A stretch of 64,000 bases of DNA from Thiosulfatihalobacter marinus (GTDB taxonomy: Bacteria > Pseudomonadota > Alphaproteobacteria > Rhodobacterales > Rhodobacteraceae), in assembly GCF_016019955.1 (NCBI RefSeq), contig NZ_JAECRZ010000003.1:170892-234891 (forward strand), in the 5' to 3' direction. This document shows, one piece after another, positions 37,999-47,474 of the stretch. A program made the translations under genes and the position numbers. The notes under the pieces are model-generated. The model had not been told where the DNA came from, did no database searches, and saw nothing but the letters and a program-made list of their open reading frames with translations. The number at the start of each line of letters is the position of its first letter. The stretch's first letter is position 1.

Positions 37999-39728
37999 TG
38001 CACCCCTCCCGGCCCCGGCGACGCCTTGAGTGTTTCGTAATTCTGCAAGACTTCCCGCATGACATCTTCCCGCGGTCCGAACGCACGGCGCGCGCCGTTT
38101 TCCAGCACCAGCAGCAGGTCGCATTCCTGAATGGCCGCCGGCCGGTGTGCCATGATCAACACGGATCGGCCGTCTTCCTTGGTGGCGCGAATTGCCTTGT
38201 TCAACGCAATGGAACCCTCGTTGTCCAGATTGGAATTGGGTTCATCCAACACCAGCAAGACAGGATCGTCATACATGGCGCGGGCCAGGCCGATGCGCTG
38301 GATCTGGCCTCCGGACAGACGCCCGCCATGGGCCGTGACCTGCGTGTCATAGCCTTGCGGCAGCCTCAGAATCATATCATGGGCATCGGCGAGCCTTGCA
38401 GCCGCCACGATCTTTTCCGGGTCGGCATCGCTCCGCATCCGGGCAATGTTTTCGGCAATCGTTCCGTCAAACAATTCGACGCGCTGAGGCAGATACCCGA
38501 TATAGCGGCCAAGATCGTCCGGATCATACTGATCCAGGGCCGCGCTATCCAGCCGTACCTTGCCGCCGGCGGCGCGCCACACGCCGGTCAAGGCGCGCGC
38601 CAGGGTCGATTTTCCTGCCCCCGAAGGGCCAATCACCCCGATCGCCTGACCGGGGGCCGCCGAAAAACTGATCATGCGCAGCGCCGCTTGCGACTCTCCG
38701 GGCGGAACCACCGTCAGTTGCTGGACATCCAGACGGGCCCTTGGCGGCGGCAATTTCGTGCGCGGCTGTTCAGGCGGCACCTCGCCAAGCAACTGCCCCA
38801 GGCTGTCCCAGCCTCTGCGCGCGCGCTGCACCAGGGGCCACTGATTGACAGCGATTTCAATCGGGGCCAATGCCCGCCCCATCAGGATAGACCCGGCAAT
38901 CATGGCGCCCGGGGTGACTTCGCCCTTGAGGGCAAGATAGGCGCCAAGCCCCAGCATGGCGGATTGCAGGAACAACCGGAATGTCTTGGTGGCAACGGCG
39001 AAGGCCCCGCCAACATCCGACGCCAGCACCGTCGCTTCCAGCGATTCGGCGCGGACGGTCTGCCAGCGGTCATAGGCCGCCCGCTGCATTCCAATGGCCC
39101 GCACCATCTCGGCCTCGTTCTGCAACTGGTCCGACATTCTGGACGCGTTGTGAGACACGGTCGCAGCGCGGGCGACCGGGCGTCTGGTGGCCAGCTGGTT
39201 CACCACCGTCGCGGCGATCAATATGCTTCCGCCGACCACGGCGAGCATTCCCAGCCAGGGATGGAACAGCGAAATGCCGAGCAGGAAAAACGGTGTCCAG
39301 GGAATGTCAAAGACCGCCATCAGGACCGGGGATGTCATCAGGCGCTGAATGGATTCCAGATCAGACAATCCGGTCTGGGCCTGCGCCGATTGTCCGACCG
39401 AGGCCCGCCGCTGAACGGCATCAAAGACCCGCGCGTCCAAACGCGACTGAAACCGCGCCCCGACACGTGCCATGACCCGGCCGCGCGCGAAATCCAGCAA
39501 TCCCATCATCCCGAACAGGAAAGCCACCAGCAGGGCCAGGGCAAACAGCGTTTCCTCCGACCGGCTGCCAAGCACGCGGTCATATACCTGCAACATGAAC
39601 AGCGGACCTGTGAGCATGAGCATGTTCACGAAAAAGCTGAAGATGCCGACAGCCCAATACAGCGCCCGGCTTTGTCGGCGGGCCTGGCGCAACTCTTCGA
39701 AACCACCGCGCGTCTGCATGATTGCCAT
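37995..39728 (-). CDS. Type I secretion system ABC transporter (PrtD family)
   Basis: 577 aa. Six-helix transmembrane domain (about residues 20-310, FFVNMLMLTGPLFMLQVYDR near the start), then one ATPase domain with Walker A GPSGAGKST, signature RLSGGQIQRIGLARAMY and Walker B LLVLDEPNSNLD. There is no N-terminal C39-like domain. It fits the PrtD exporters of RTX proteases and similar proteins. ATG 39728 has AAGAGGG seven bases upstream. Operon with the fusion protein gene. Confidence 0.94.
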   Translation of the reverse strand: MAIMQTRGGFEELRQARRQSRALYWAVGIFSFFVNMLMLTGPLFMLQVYDRVLGSRSEETLFALALLVAFLFGMMGLLDFARGRVMARVGARFQSRLDARVFDAVQRRASVGQSAQAQTGLSDLESIQRLMTSPVLMAVFDIPWTPFFLLGISLFHPWLGMLAVVGGSILIAATVVNQLATRRPVARAATVSHNASRMSDQLQNEAEMVRAIGMQRAAYDRWQTVRAESLEATVLASDVGGAFAVATKTFRLFLQSAMLGLGAYLALKGEVTPGAMIAGSILMGRALAPIEIAVNQWPLVQRARRGWDSLGQLLGEVPPEQPRTKLPPPRARLDVQQLTVVPPGESQAALRMISFSAAPGQAIGVIGPSGAGKSTLARALTGVWRAAGGKVRLDSAALDQYDPDDLGRYIGYLPQRVELFDGTIAENIARMRSDADPEKIVAAARLADAHDMILRLPQGYDTQVTAHGGRLSGGQIQRIGLARAMYDDPVLLVLDEPNSNLDNEGSIALNKAIRATKEDGRSVLIMAHRPAAIQECDLLLVLENGARRAFGPREDVMREVLQNYETLKASPGPGGVQ

Positions 39729-39909
39729 CAAATACCCTCTTGCGGGCCGCAACCCGCCCCCTGGTGCCATTGCGGCACTTGACGGCGGGGGCCTGAAGCC
39801 CGAACCTGTTTCCAATCTGCCACAGCCTTTCCCGAAACCGATGGTTCGGTTGGGGTACAGCTTTGAATACTCTAAATGAACCTTTGTTGATTAATAGTAG
39901 AGAAGACCA

Positions 39910-40692
39910 GTGCCATTGTCTCGCTCATCTTCGCCGGCGCGCCGCCTGATTGTTCCACTGCTGCTTGGCGCGGCGCTTTTTCTGTCTGCCTGTGCCTCCA
40001 AAGACACGGTCAGCCGCTCTGGAATCTACGACCCGCATGAAGAAGCCAACCGCGGCACCCATGAATTCAACAAATCCGTCGATCGGCTGCTGCTGTCGCC
40101 CGCGGCCAACGGTTACGGGACAATCTTCCCGCGCCCCGTTCGCACCGGCTTTTCCAATTTTGCAGATCACCTGTCCTTGCCCAACGATGTCATCAACCAC
40201 ACCCTTCAGGGTGACATTGACGCGGCGGCCGGCACGACCATCCGGTTCATCGTCAACACGGTGTTCGGGCTGGCCGGGTTTGTCGATACGGCCACGCTGT
40301 TTGACATCCCGCGCGAAGACACCGATTTCGGCGAGACATTGTATGTCTGGGGCGCCGAGGAAGGCCCCTATGTCGAACTGCCCTTCTTCGGGCCGTCCAC
40401 CCAGCGCGATTCCGTTGGTTTGATTACCGATCTCATATTGAATCCCTTCATCGTCGTGTTCCGCGATCCCACCCGCTATATCGGTGCCGCGGCCTATGTC
40501 GTTGATGCGATGGGCAACCGGTATGACTATGACGCGACCATCGACTCGATCCTCTATGAAAGCGCCGACAGCTATGCCCAGGCACGGATTCTTTATTTGC
40601 AGAATCGCAGGTACCAGCTTGGAATAGCGGCCGAAGATGTTTACCTCGATTCCGATTTCGACCCTTACGAGGATCCGTATGATGATTTCTGA
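39910..40692 (+). CDS. mlaA: MlaA (VacJ) outer-membrane lipoprotein
   Basis: 260 aa from GTG 39910. Lipobox LFLSAC with lipidated C28. Family motifs: DPHEEANRGTHEFNKSVDRL, NDVINHTLQGDIDAAAGTTI, DTDFGETLYVWGAEEGPYVE, and GLITDLILNPF. It removes mislocalised phospholipids from the outer leaflet and hands them to MlaC. The acidic tail (DSDFDPYEDPYDDF) is unusual in charge. It overlaps mlaC by 14 bases. The MlaFED ABC genes are not here. Confidence 0.93.
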   Translation: MPLSRSSSPARRLIVPLLLGAALFLSACASKDTVSRSGIYDPHEEANRGTHEFNKSVDRLLLSPAANGYGTIFPRPVRTGFSNFADHLSLPNDVINHTLQGDIDAAAGTTIRFIVNTVFGLAGFVDTATLFDIPREDTDFGETLYVWGAEEGPYVELPFFGPSTQRDSVGLITDLILNPFIVVFRDPTRYIGAAAYVVDAMGNRYDYDATIDSILYESADSYAQARILYLQNRRYQLGIAAEDVYLDSDFDPYEDPYDDF

Positions 40693-41287
40693 GTTTTCCC
40701 GCCGCGCATTTGTCTCATTCTTTTCTGCCGCCGCACTGGCCGCAGCCCTGCCAACACCGGGCTTTGCGCTGAATGTCGCGCAGGCGGAGGCGCTGATCGA
40801 CAGGGCCGTGGCGGACATCAATCAGGTGATCAAGTCGGGTAAGCCGCTGAACGGCATGATCCGGGATTTTGAACGGATCTTCGTCAAATACGGCGACGTG
40901 CCGATCATCGCCCGCTCTGCGCTTGGCCCTGATGCACGCAGTCTCAGCAATGCCCAGCTGTCGGCCTACACCAAGGCATTTCAGGGCTATATGGCCCGCA
41001 AATACGGCAAGCGGTTCAACGAATTTGTCGGTGGACAGATCGATGTTCAGAGCAGCCGCAAGGTCAAGAGCTTTTTCGAGGTGACAACCTCTGTCAAGCT
41101 GCGTGGCGAGGCCCCTTTCGAGGTCAACTTTCTTGTTTCGAACAGATCGGGCCAGGACAAGTTCTTTGACATGATCATCGAAGGCATCAGCCTGCGCCTG
41201 TCCGAAAAGGCAGAGATCGGCGCCATGCTTGACCGCCGCAAGGGTGACATCAACGCCCTGATCGCAGATCTGAACAACGCGGGCTGA
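40679..41287 (+). CDS. mlaC: MlaC / Ttg2D periplasmic phospholipid-binding protein
   Basis: 202 aa. The N-terminus carries a twin-arginine motif (SRRAFV, residues 7-12) ahead of a hydrophobic stretch ending in PGFA, so Tat export is likely. The mature protein matches MlaC: ALIDRAVADINQVIKSGKP, RAILGRYARTA-like FQGYMARKYGKRFNEFVGGQ and VEVNFLVS-type EVNFLVSNRSGQDKFFDMII. It shuttles phospholipid between MlaA and MlaFEDB. ATG 40679 follows GAGGA and lies within the mlaA end (coupled). Confidence 0.92.
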   Translation: MMISEFSRRAFVSFFSAAALAAALPTPGFALNVAQAEALIDRAVADINQVIKSGKPLNGMIRDFERIFVKYGDVPIIARSALGPDARSLSNAQLSAYTKAFQGYMARKYGKRFNEFVGGQIDVQSSRKVKSFFEVTTSVKLRGEAPFEVNFLVSNRSGQDKFFDMIIEGISLRLSEKAEIGAMLDRRKGDINALIADLNNAG

Positions 41288-41350
41288 GGCCCGGTTACGC
41301 CCCGCGCCTTGCCGCAAGGCCCTGCCCGCACGGGCGCGGCTTTCGCCTGG

Positions 41351-43513
41351 TCAGTTCCCGCCAAGAATATCCCGGATGATGCCGTTCAACACGTCATCCA
41401 GCCCTTTCCTTGCGGGCTTTGGCTTGGGTTTCGGTTTGGCGGCGACAGGCGTAAACGCCGGCAGCGGTGTCGGCTCCAGACCATCATGGACACGCTGCAT
41501 CACCTCGCTCCAGATCGCTGCGGGCAACCCGCCGCCGGTCACGCCCTTCAGCGGCGTGTTGTCGTCATAGCCCATCCAGACACCGGCAACATATTCGTTG
41601 GTGAACCCGATGAACCAGGCATCGCGCGCGGCCTGGGTTGTTCCGGTCTTGCCCGCCACCTGCCAACCGGGCAGATTCGCCCTCTTGCCTGATCCTTCGC
41701 TGACCACCTTCTGCATCATCCAGATCAACTCGCGCGCCGCTGCATCGGAAATGACACGCTCGCCTATTCCGCCGCCCGCGCCCATCAGGGGCTGATCTTC
41801 GCCCAGCAGTCGCAGCTCGATCAGCCCATATGGCGTTACCGATGACCCGCCATTGAGGATTCCGGCATAGGCCCCGGTCATTTCCAGAAGCGAGCTCTCC
41901 GAAGCTCCCAGCGCCAGCGCCGGTCCGGCCGCAAGATCGCTTTGGATACCGAACATGCTGGCTACTGTACGCACGTTTTCGCGCCCCACCGCCTCGGATA
42001 CCTTGACTGCCGGCACGTTCAGCGAATTCTTGAGAGCAAATTCCAGCGGCACTTCGCCATAATGCTTGCCGGTATAGTTCTTGGGGCACCACTGACCCGA
42101 ACCCGGTATTTTCAGGCAATAGGGCGCGTCGACAACCGTGTCACTGGAACGCCAGCCCAGATCAAGCGCGGTTGCGTAGACAAACGGCTTGAACGCCGAT
42201 CCGGTCTGGCGCTTGGCGTGGGTGGCGCGGTTGAACGCCCCCGACACCTTGGTGCGCCGGCCGCCAACCATGGCGCGCACGGCGCCATCCGCGCTCATCA
42301 CCACGATCGCGGCCTGTGCCTCGGACCCGTCGCGCACCCGGTCTTCGAACACCCATTTCAATCCGTCTTCGGCGGCTTTCTGGATACGCGAATCCAGCGT
42401 GGTCTTGAGAATCACGTCCTCGGTGGTGTTGCGGGTAAAGAACTCTGGCCCCGTGCTCATCACCCAGTCGGCAAAATATCCGCCCGCCTTGGCGTCCGCC
42501 GCGTCTGACAGTTCCGCCGGGTTCTCCTGCCAGTATGCCGTTTCCTCGTCCGTCAGAAATCCCTGTTCGTTCATCAGGCGCAGCACGGTCGCGGCGCGAT
42601 CCTGTGAGCGTTGCAGATTCGCAGTGGGCGCCAGCGTGGACGGGGCCGTCAGCAAACCGACCAGCATCGCGCTTTCCGCCGGTGTCAGATTTGCCGCCGG
42701 TTTGCCGAAATACCGTTGCGCCGCCGCTTCGGCCCCATAGGCGCCGGCCCCCATATAGGCCCGGTTCAGATAGACCGAAAGGATCTCGTCCTTGGTGTAT
42801 TTGGCCTCCATCGAGATCGCATAGATGGCCTCCTTGGCCTTGCGCCACAAACTCCCCTGCCGGCAATCGTTCACATAATCCGATTCGCTTTCCCAATCCT
42901 TGGGATCATAGTCCACGCCCAGGCACATCAGCTTGGCCGTTTGCTGAGTGATGGTCGATCCGCCATGGCCGTTCAACGGCCCCCGCCCTTCACTCAGGTT
43001 GATGCGGATCGCGCTGGCGATCCCGCGCGGGCTGACCCCGAAATGCTGGTAGAACCGCCTGTCCTCGGTGGCGATCAGCGCATTCTTGAGATGCTTGCTG
43101 ACCGTATCGGCCGTAACCACACCGCCGAACTGATCCCCGCGCCACGCAAACACCTGATCGTTGCGGTCCAGCAATGTCACGGATCCGCGGGCGCGCCCGT
43201 CAAGCAGTTCGGTCACGTCCGGCAAGGTCGTGTAGACATATCCGACCGCCAGGCCGAGAAGCAGAAGGAACACCACCGTCACGCGCCAGGTCAGCGCCCA
43301 GATGATGCCCCAGATCCATCGCAGCAGCCGATAGAAAAGCGCCGCCACGGGATTGCGCTTTTTCACCGGCTTGCGCCTTGCCGTGCGTTTCCGGGGGGCG
43401 GGTTTTGCCTTGGACGGTCGCCGTTTCACAGCCGCCTTGGACGCCGGCCTTGACGGTTTGCCATAGCGTTTCTCGGCCACCAGAGGTGGCTTCCTGCGTC
43501 CTGAATCACTCAT
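41351..43513 (-). CDS. Class A penicillin-binding protein (PBP1A family)
   Basis: 720 aa. A basic Lys/Arg/Pro-rich cytoplasmic tail (1-55) precedes one membrane anchor (about 75-95). The GT51 transglycosylase domain has the catalytic Glu in ATEDRRFYQHFGV and the GGSTITQQTAKLM motif. The transpeptidase domain has SAFK (active serine), SLN and KTGTT. The C-terminus ends in a KPKPKPKP stretch and a short helix. It polymerises and cross-links peptidoglycan. Divergent from glnK. Confidence 0.95.
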   Translation of the reverse strand: MSDSGRRKPPLVAEKRYGKPSRPASKAAVKRRPSKAKPAPRKRTARRKPVKKRNPVAALFYRLLRWIWGIIWALTWRVTVVFLLLLGLAVGYVYTTLPDVTELLDGRARGSVTLLDRNDQVFAWRGDQFGGVVTADTVSKHLKNALIATEDRRFYQHFGVSPRGIASAIRINLSEGRGPLNGHGGSTITQQTAKLMCLGVDYDPKDWESESDYVNDCRQGSLWRKAKEAIYAISMEAKYTKDEILSVYLNRAYMGAGAYGAEAAAQRYFGKPAANLTPAESAMLVGLLTAPSTLAPTANLQRSQDRAATVLRLMNEQGFLTDEETAYWQENPAELSDAADAKAGGYFADWVMSTGPEFFTRNTTEDVILKTTLDSRIQKAAEDGLKWVFEDRVRDGSEAQAAIVVMSADGAVRAMVGGRRTKVSGAFNRATHAKRQTGSAFKPFVYATALDLGWRSSDTVVDAPYCLKIPGSGQWCPKNYTGKHYGEVPLEFALKNSLNVPAVKVSEAVGRENVRTVASMFGIQSDLAAGPALALGASESSLLEMTGAYAGILNGGSSVTPYGLIELRLLGEDQPLMGAGGGIGERVISDAAARELIWMMQKVVSEGSGKRANLPGWQVAGKTGTTQAARDAWFIGFTNEYVAGVWMGYDDNTPLKGVTGGGLPAAIWSEVMQRVHDGLEPTPLPAFTPVAAKPKPKPKPARKGLDDVLNGIIRDILGGN

Positions 43514-43605
43514 CCTGCTGCTCTGCCCGGCACATTCTTTGCAATCAGTTTAACCGTATTCCATCGGGATGTAGAGACGTGACGCGCACCGATTGCGTTT
43601 TGCAC

Positions 43606-43642
43606 ACGCCTATTTTTTGGGCGTCAACGACATTTCGCCCAA
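43606..43642. promoter_or_regulatory. Overlapping inverted repeats in the pbp-glnK divergent region
   Basis: TTGGGCG (43617-43623) and CGCCCAA (43636-43642) form a 7-bp inverted repeat with a 12-bp spacer. ACGCC (43606-43610) pairs with GGCGT (43620-43624), adding a third half-site. The 256-bp intergenic region turns AT-rich beside it. It is a plausible activator site for glnK-amtB (for example NtrC), 128 bp before the glnK start. No convincing sigma-54 -24/-12 element was found. Confidence 0.4.
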
Positions 43643-43769
43643 TATTTAATCATACACATTGATTTTCGCGGCATTTTAGGGCGCAAAGCCTTCGATTCTT
43701 CGTCCTCACCGCGCTTTTCTGCACCTGCAAATACGCGGGGCCTGCCTCGCCATGTGAAAGGGGAACAAG

Positions 43770-44108
43770 GTGAAACTCATTATCGCAACGATCAAGCCGT
43801 TCAAGCTCGAGGAGGTCCGCGAGGCGCTGACCGGAATCGGCGTGCGCGGCATGATGGTCACCGAGATCAAGGGGTTCGGATCGCAGTCCGGCCATACTGA
43901 AATCTATCGCGGCGCCGAATACGCCGTGAACTTCGTGCCCAAGGTCAAGCTCGAACTGGTCGTGCCCGCGGCCATGGTTGACCAGGTCATCGAAACCATC
44001 ACCAGCACCGCCCAGACCGGCAAGATCGGCGACGGAAAAATCTTTGTGCTCGACGTGCAGCAGGCCATTCGCGTGCGCACCGGCGAAACGGATGCAGACG
44101 CGCTCTGA
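43770..44108 (+). CDS. glnK: Nitrogen regulatory protein PII (GlnK)
   Basis: 112 aa. T-loop with uridylylation site Y51 in HTEIYRGAEY; B-loop TGKIGDGKIFV; C-terminal RIRTGE-like IRVRTGETDADAL. It senses ATP/ADP and 2-oxoglutarate and blocks AmtB when nitrogen is plentiful. GTG start with AAGGGG upstream. It lies 25 nt before amtB, the classic glnK-amtB pair, which is why glnK rather than glnB is assigned. Confidence 0.95.
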   Translation: MKLIIATIKPFKLEEVREALTGIGVRGMMVTEIKGFGSQSGHTEIYRGAEYAVNFVPKVKLELVVPAAMVDQVIETITSTAQTGKIGDGKIFVLDVQQAIRVRTGETDADAL

Positions 44109-44133
44109 GCGTCCAAAGGGAAGGAAGACACTC

Positions 44134-45474
<1,341 letters not shown>

Positions 45475-45500
45475 TCGCCGGTCCTGGACAACACAATCCG

Positions 45501-45528
45501 AACCCGGGCGGCAACGCCCGGGTTTTTT
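45501..45528 (+). terminator. Rho-independent terminator of glnK-amtB
   Basis: AACCCGGGCG (45501-45510), loop GCAA, CGCCCGGGTT (45515-45524), then TTTT. Ten-base perfect stem with a GNRA loop. Confidence 0.93.
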
Positions 45529-45532
45529 CATG

Positions 45533-45814
45533 TCAGACAAGCGACGGGCCACCCGCCATCTCGCGGTCCAGATGCTTCTGCAATTCACCGATCAGGCGCA
45601 TCTGGGCGCGGCGTTCGGCGCAATCTTGCATTCCCCTCAGCCGCAGTTGCGCATCGGCGATCTGCCGGTTGAGCAGGCTGGCAAGCGAATCGCCGCGTGG
45701 TGAAATCGCACCCCGCGCATCGCGCCTGGCAAGTGGCGCCAGGCTGTGCCATCCGTCCGGGCGTTCCGCGGATTTCAGGGCGGCGACAAGTGCATGATGC
45801 AGGCGTTTGACCAT
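45533..45814 (-). CDS. Hypothetical small protein
   Basis: 93 aa from ATG 45814, supported by GAGGAG nine bases upstream. The N-terminal part is basic (MVKRLHHALVAALKSAERPD); the C-terminal half looks helical with heptad-like Leu/Arg/Gln (SLLNRQIADAQLRLRGMQDC, RRAQMRLIGELQKHLDREMA). No family recognised and no signal peptide. It is convergent with amtB and its stop is 5 nt from the amtB terminator. Codon use is like its neighbours. Confidence 0.6.
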   Translation of the reverse strand: MVKRLHHALVAALKSAERPDGWHSLAPLARRDARGAISPRGDSLASLLNRQIADAQLRLRGMQDCAERRAQMRLIGELQKHLDREMAGGPSLV

Positions 45815-46038
45815 GACAAGGCTCCTCAGGCTGGCGCGTGGGCGCATGTCCTGAATATGGGGGCGCCGCACCGGTTTTCACGCCGCGCCGCACCCGTTGG
45901 CGGAAAGTCGCAAGACTTTGTCGCCTTTGCCAAAACCCGTCGCCCTTGACATACCCAAGTACTTTAGTCAGATTAATCCTGTCGCCAGCCACCCGCCACC
46001 GGGAAGCCAAGGGAATATGCCAGATATCCGAGGGTCAA
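45815..46038 (+). promoter_or_regulatory. Upstream region of hemP with candidate -35 element
   Basis: The 224 bp between the small gene and hemP contain TTGACA (45946-45951) followed by an AT-rich tract (TTTAGTCAGATTAAT, 45963-45977) that could hold the -10 and an iron-regulator site. No perfect Fur, Irr or RirA box is evident. Confidence 0.35.
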
Positions 46039-46197
46039 ATGACGGTCCAAATGCCACTTTCCACCCAGATAAACGCCACCCCGCTGCACGATGCCACCCG
46101 GCTGACAGGCGATAACGGGCTGGCCCATATCCGGCTGGGAGATCAGCTTTACACGTTGCGCATCACCCGCGCCGGAAAGCTGATCCTGACCAAATAG
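46039..46197 (+). CDS. hemP: Hemin uptake protein HemP
   Basis: 52 aa. The C-terminal part matches HemP: ATRLTGDNGLAHIRLGDQLY, then LRITRAGKLILTK (consensus G...I.H.G..Y.LR.T..GKLIL). ATG 46039 has GAGGG six bases upstream. HemP/HmuP is an iron-linked small protein, reported as an activator of heme-uptake genes in other Proteobacteria. Here it is a single-gene unit; no heme receptor or hmu transporter lies in the window. Confidence 0.9.
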   Translation: MTVQMPLSTQINATPLHDATRLTGDNGLAHIRLGDQLYTLRITRAGKLILTK

Positions 46198-46206
46198 CGC
46201 GTACCG

Positions 46207-46235
46207 AAAGGCCCGGACAACACGCCCGGGCCTTT
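46207..46235. terminator. Hairpin between convergent hemP and aminotransferase genes
   Basis: AAAGGCCCGG (46207-46216), loop of nine, CCGGGCCTTT (46226-46235). Ten-base perfect stem with T/A ends on both strands, so it could serve both genes. Confidence 0.75.
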
Positions 46236-46286
46236 ATGCCGTCCTGCCGTTGCGCGCCCTGCGCCCGGCCCCTGCGGGTGCGTCGC

Positions 46287-47474
46287 TCAGATTCCAACCT
46301 CGATGATCGCCCTGGCCAGCACCGGCACGCTTTGCGCGTTCAGCCCGGCCACGTTCATCCGGCTGTCGCTCACCATGTAGATCGCATGTTCCGCGCGCAG
46401 GTTTTCCACCATGTCCGGCGTGGTGCCGATCTGGCTGAACATGCCGCGATGCTGGGCGATGAACCCGAACCGGTCCGATCCGCTCAGCCGCTGCAATTCG
46501 TCCGCCAGCTGCTGGCGCAACGCCAGCATCCCCAGCCGCATGTCTTCCAGCTCGGCCATCCAATCGGCCTTCAGCTCGGGATCGGTCAGGATTTCCGTCA
46601 CCACCCGCGCGCCGTGATCCGGCGGAAAGGAATAGTTCTGCCGGTTCAGGTGGTTCAGATTGCCCTGGGTAATGGCGGTGGTGTCCGCTTTCTCGCCCAT
46701 CGCGATCAACAGCCCGGTCCGCTCGCGGTAGATGCCGAAATTCTTCGAACAGCTTGCCGCGATCAACAGCTCGGGCACCGAAGACGCCACCAGCCGCGTC
46801 GCCGCCGCATCCTCTTCCAGCCCGTCGCCAAAGCCCTGATAGGCAATGTCGATCATCGGCAGACAGCCCTTTTCGTTGATCAGGTCGATCACCGCCTGCC
46901 ATTGGGTCAGGTTTAGGTTCGCGCCGGTCGGATTGTGACAGCACCCATGCAGCAACACCACGTCATCCGATGTCACATCGGCCAGGTCTTCCATCATGCC
47001 TTCGAAATCCACGGCGCGGGTTTCGCTGTCGAAATAGCGGTACTTGACCACCGGAATGCCCAGATAGCCCAGGATGCTGACATGGTTGGGCCAGGTGGGA
47101 TCAGACACGAACACGCGCACGTCCGGGTTGGCCAGCCGTACCAGCTCGAATGCCTGGCGCACGGCCCCGGTGCCGCCCGGCGTTGCCACCGCCGCCAGCC
47201 GCTCGCGCGCGACGCTGTCGGCCAGCAGAAGATCGGTCATCGCCGTGCCATAGGCCGGATCCCCGGCCAGCCCGACATAGGCCTTGGATGTCTGCTGCTG
47301 GACCAGCCGCGCCTCGGCCGCCTTGACCGCACGCATCACCGGGGTCACGCCCTCGGCGTTCTTGTACACCCCCACGCCCAGATCAATCTTGGTCGGGCGC
47401 GGATCCTCGCGATACATGGACATCAGGCCCAGAATCTTGTCCTTGGGCTGTTCTTTCAGATTGGTCAGCATCAT
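46287..47474 (-). CDS. Aromatic/aspartate aminotransferase, class I (TyrB/TatA type)
   Basis: 395 aa. Class I features: KIDLGVGVYKNAEG, LHGCCHNPTGANL (PLP Asn), MIDIAYQGFGDGLEEDA and the PLP lysine in ASCSKNFGIYRERTG. SDSRMNVAGLN holds the substrate-carboxylate Arg. It transaminates aspartate and/or aromatic amino acids with 2-oxoglutarate. ATG 47474 overlaps the sseA stop; a second ATG follows at 47471. Substrate preference cannot be fixed. Confidence 0.92.
   Translation of the reverse strand: MMLTNLKEQPKDKILGLMSMYREDPRPTKIDLGVGVYKNAEGVTPVMRAVKAAEARLVQQQTSKAYVGLAGDPAYGTAMTDLLLADSVARERLAAVATPGGTGAVRQAFELVRLANPDVRVFVSDPTWPNHVSILGYLGIPVVKYRYFDSETRAVDFEGMMEDLADVTSDDVVLLHGCCHNPTGANLNLTQWQAVIDLINEKGCLPMIDIAYQGFGDGLEEDAAATRLVASSVPELLIAASCSKNFGIYRERTGLLIAMGEKADTTAITQGNLNHLNRQNYSFPPDHGARVVTEILTDPELKADWMAELEDMRLGMLALRQQLADELQRLSGSDRFGFIAQHRGMFSQIGTTPDMVENLRAEHAIYMVSDSRMNVAGLNAQSVPVLARAIIEVGI

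Noticed and set aside
39832-39849. Hairpin CCGAAACC/GGTTCGG upstream of mlaA
   Set aside because: Short stem with a bulge and no clear relation to a promoter or gene end.
43741-43769. Sigma-54 promoter before glnK (GG-N10-GC in GGGGCCTGCCTCGC)
   Set aside because: The rest of the -24/-12 consensus (TGGCAC, TTGC) is absent and the site almost touches the ribosome-binding site.
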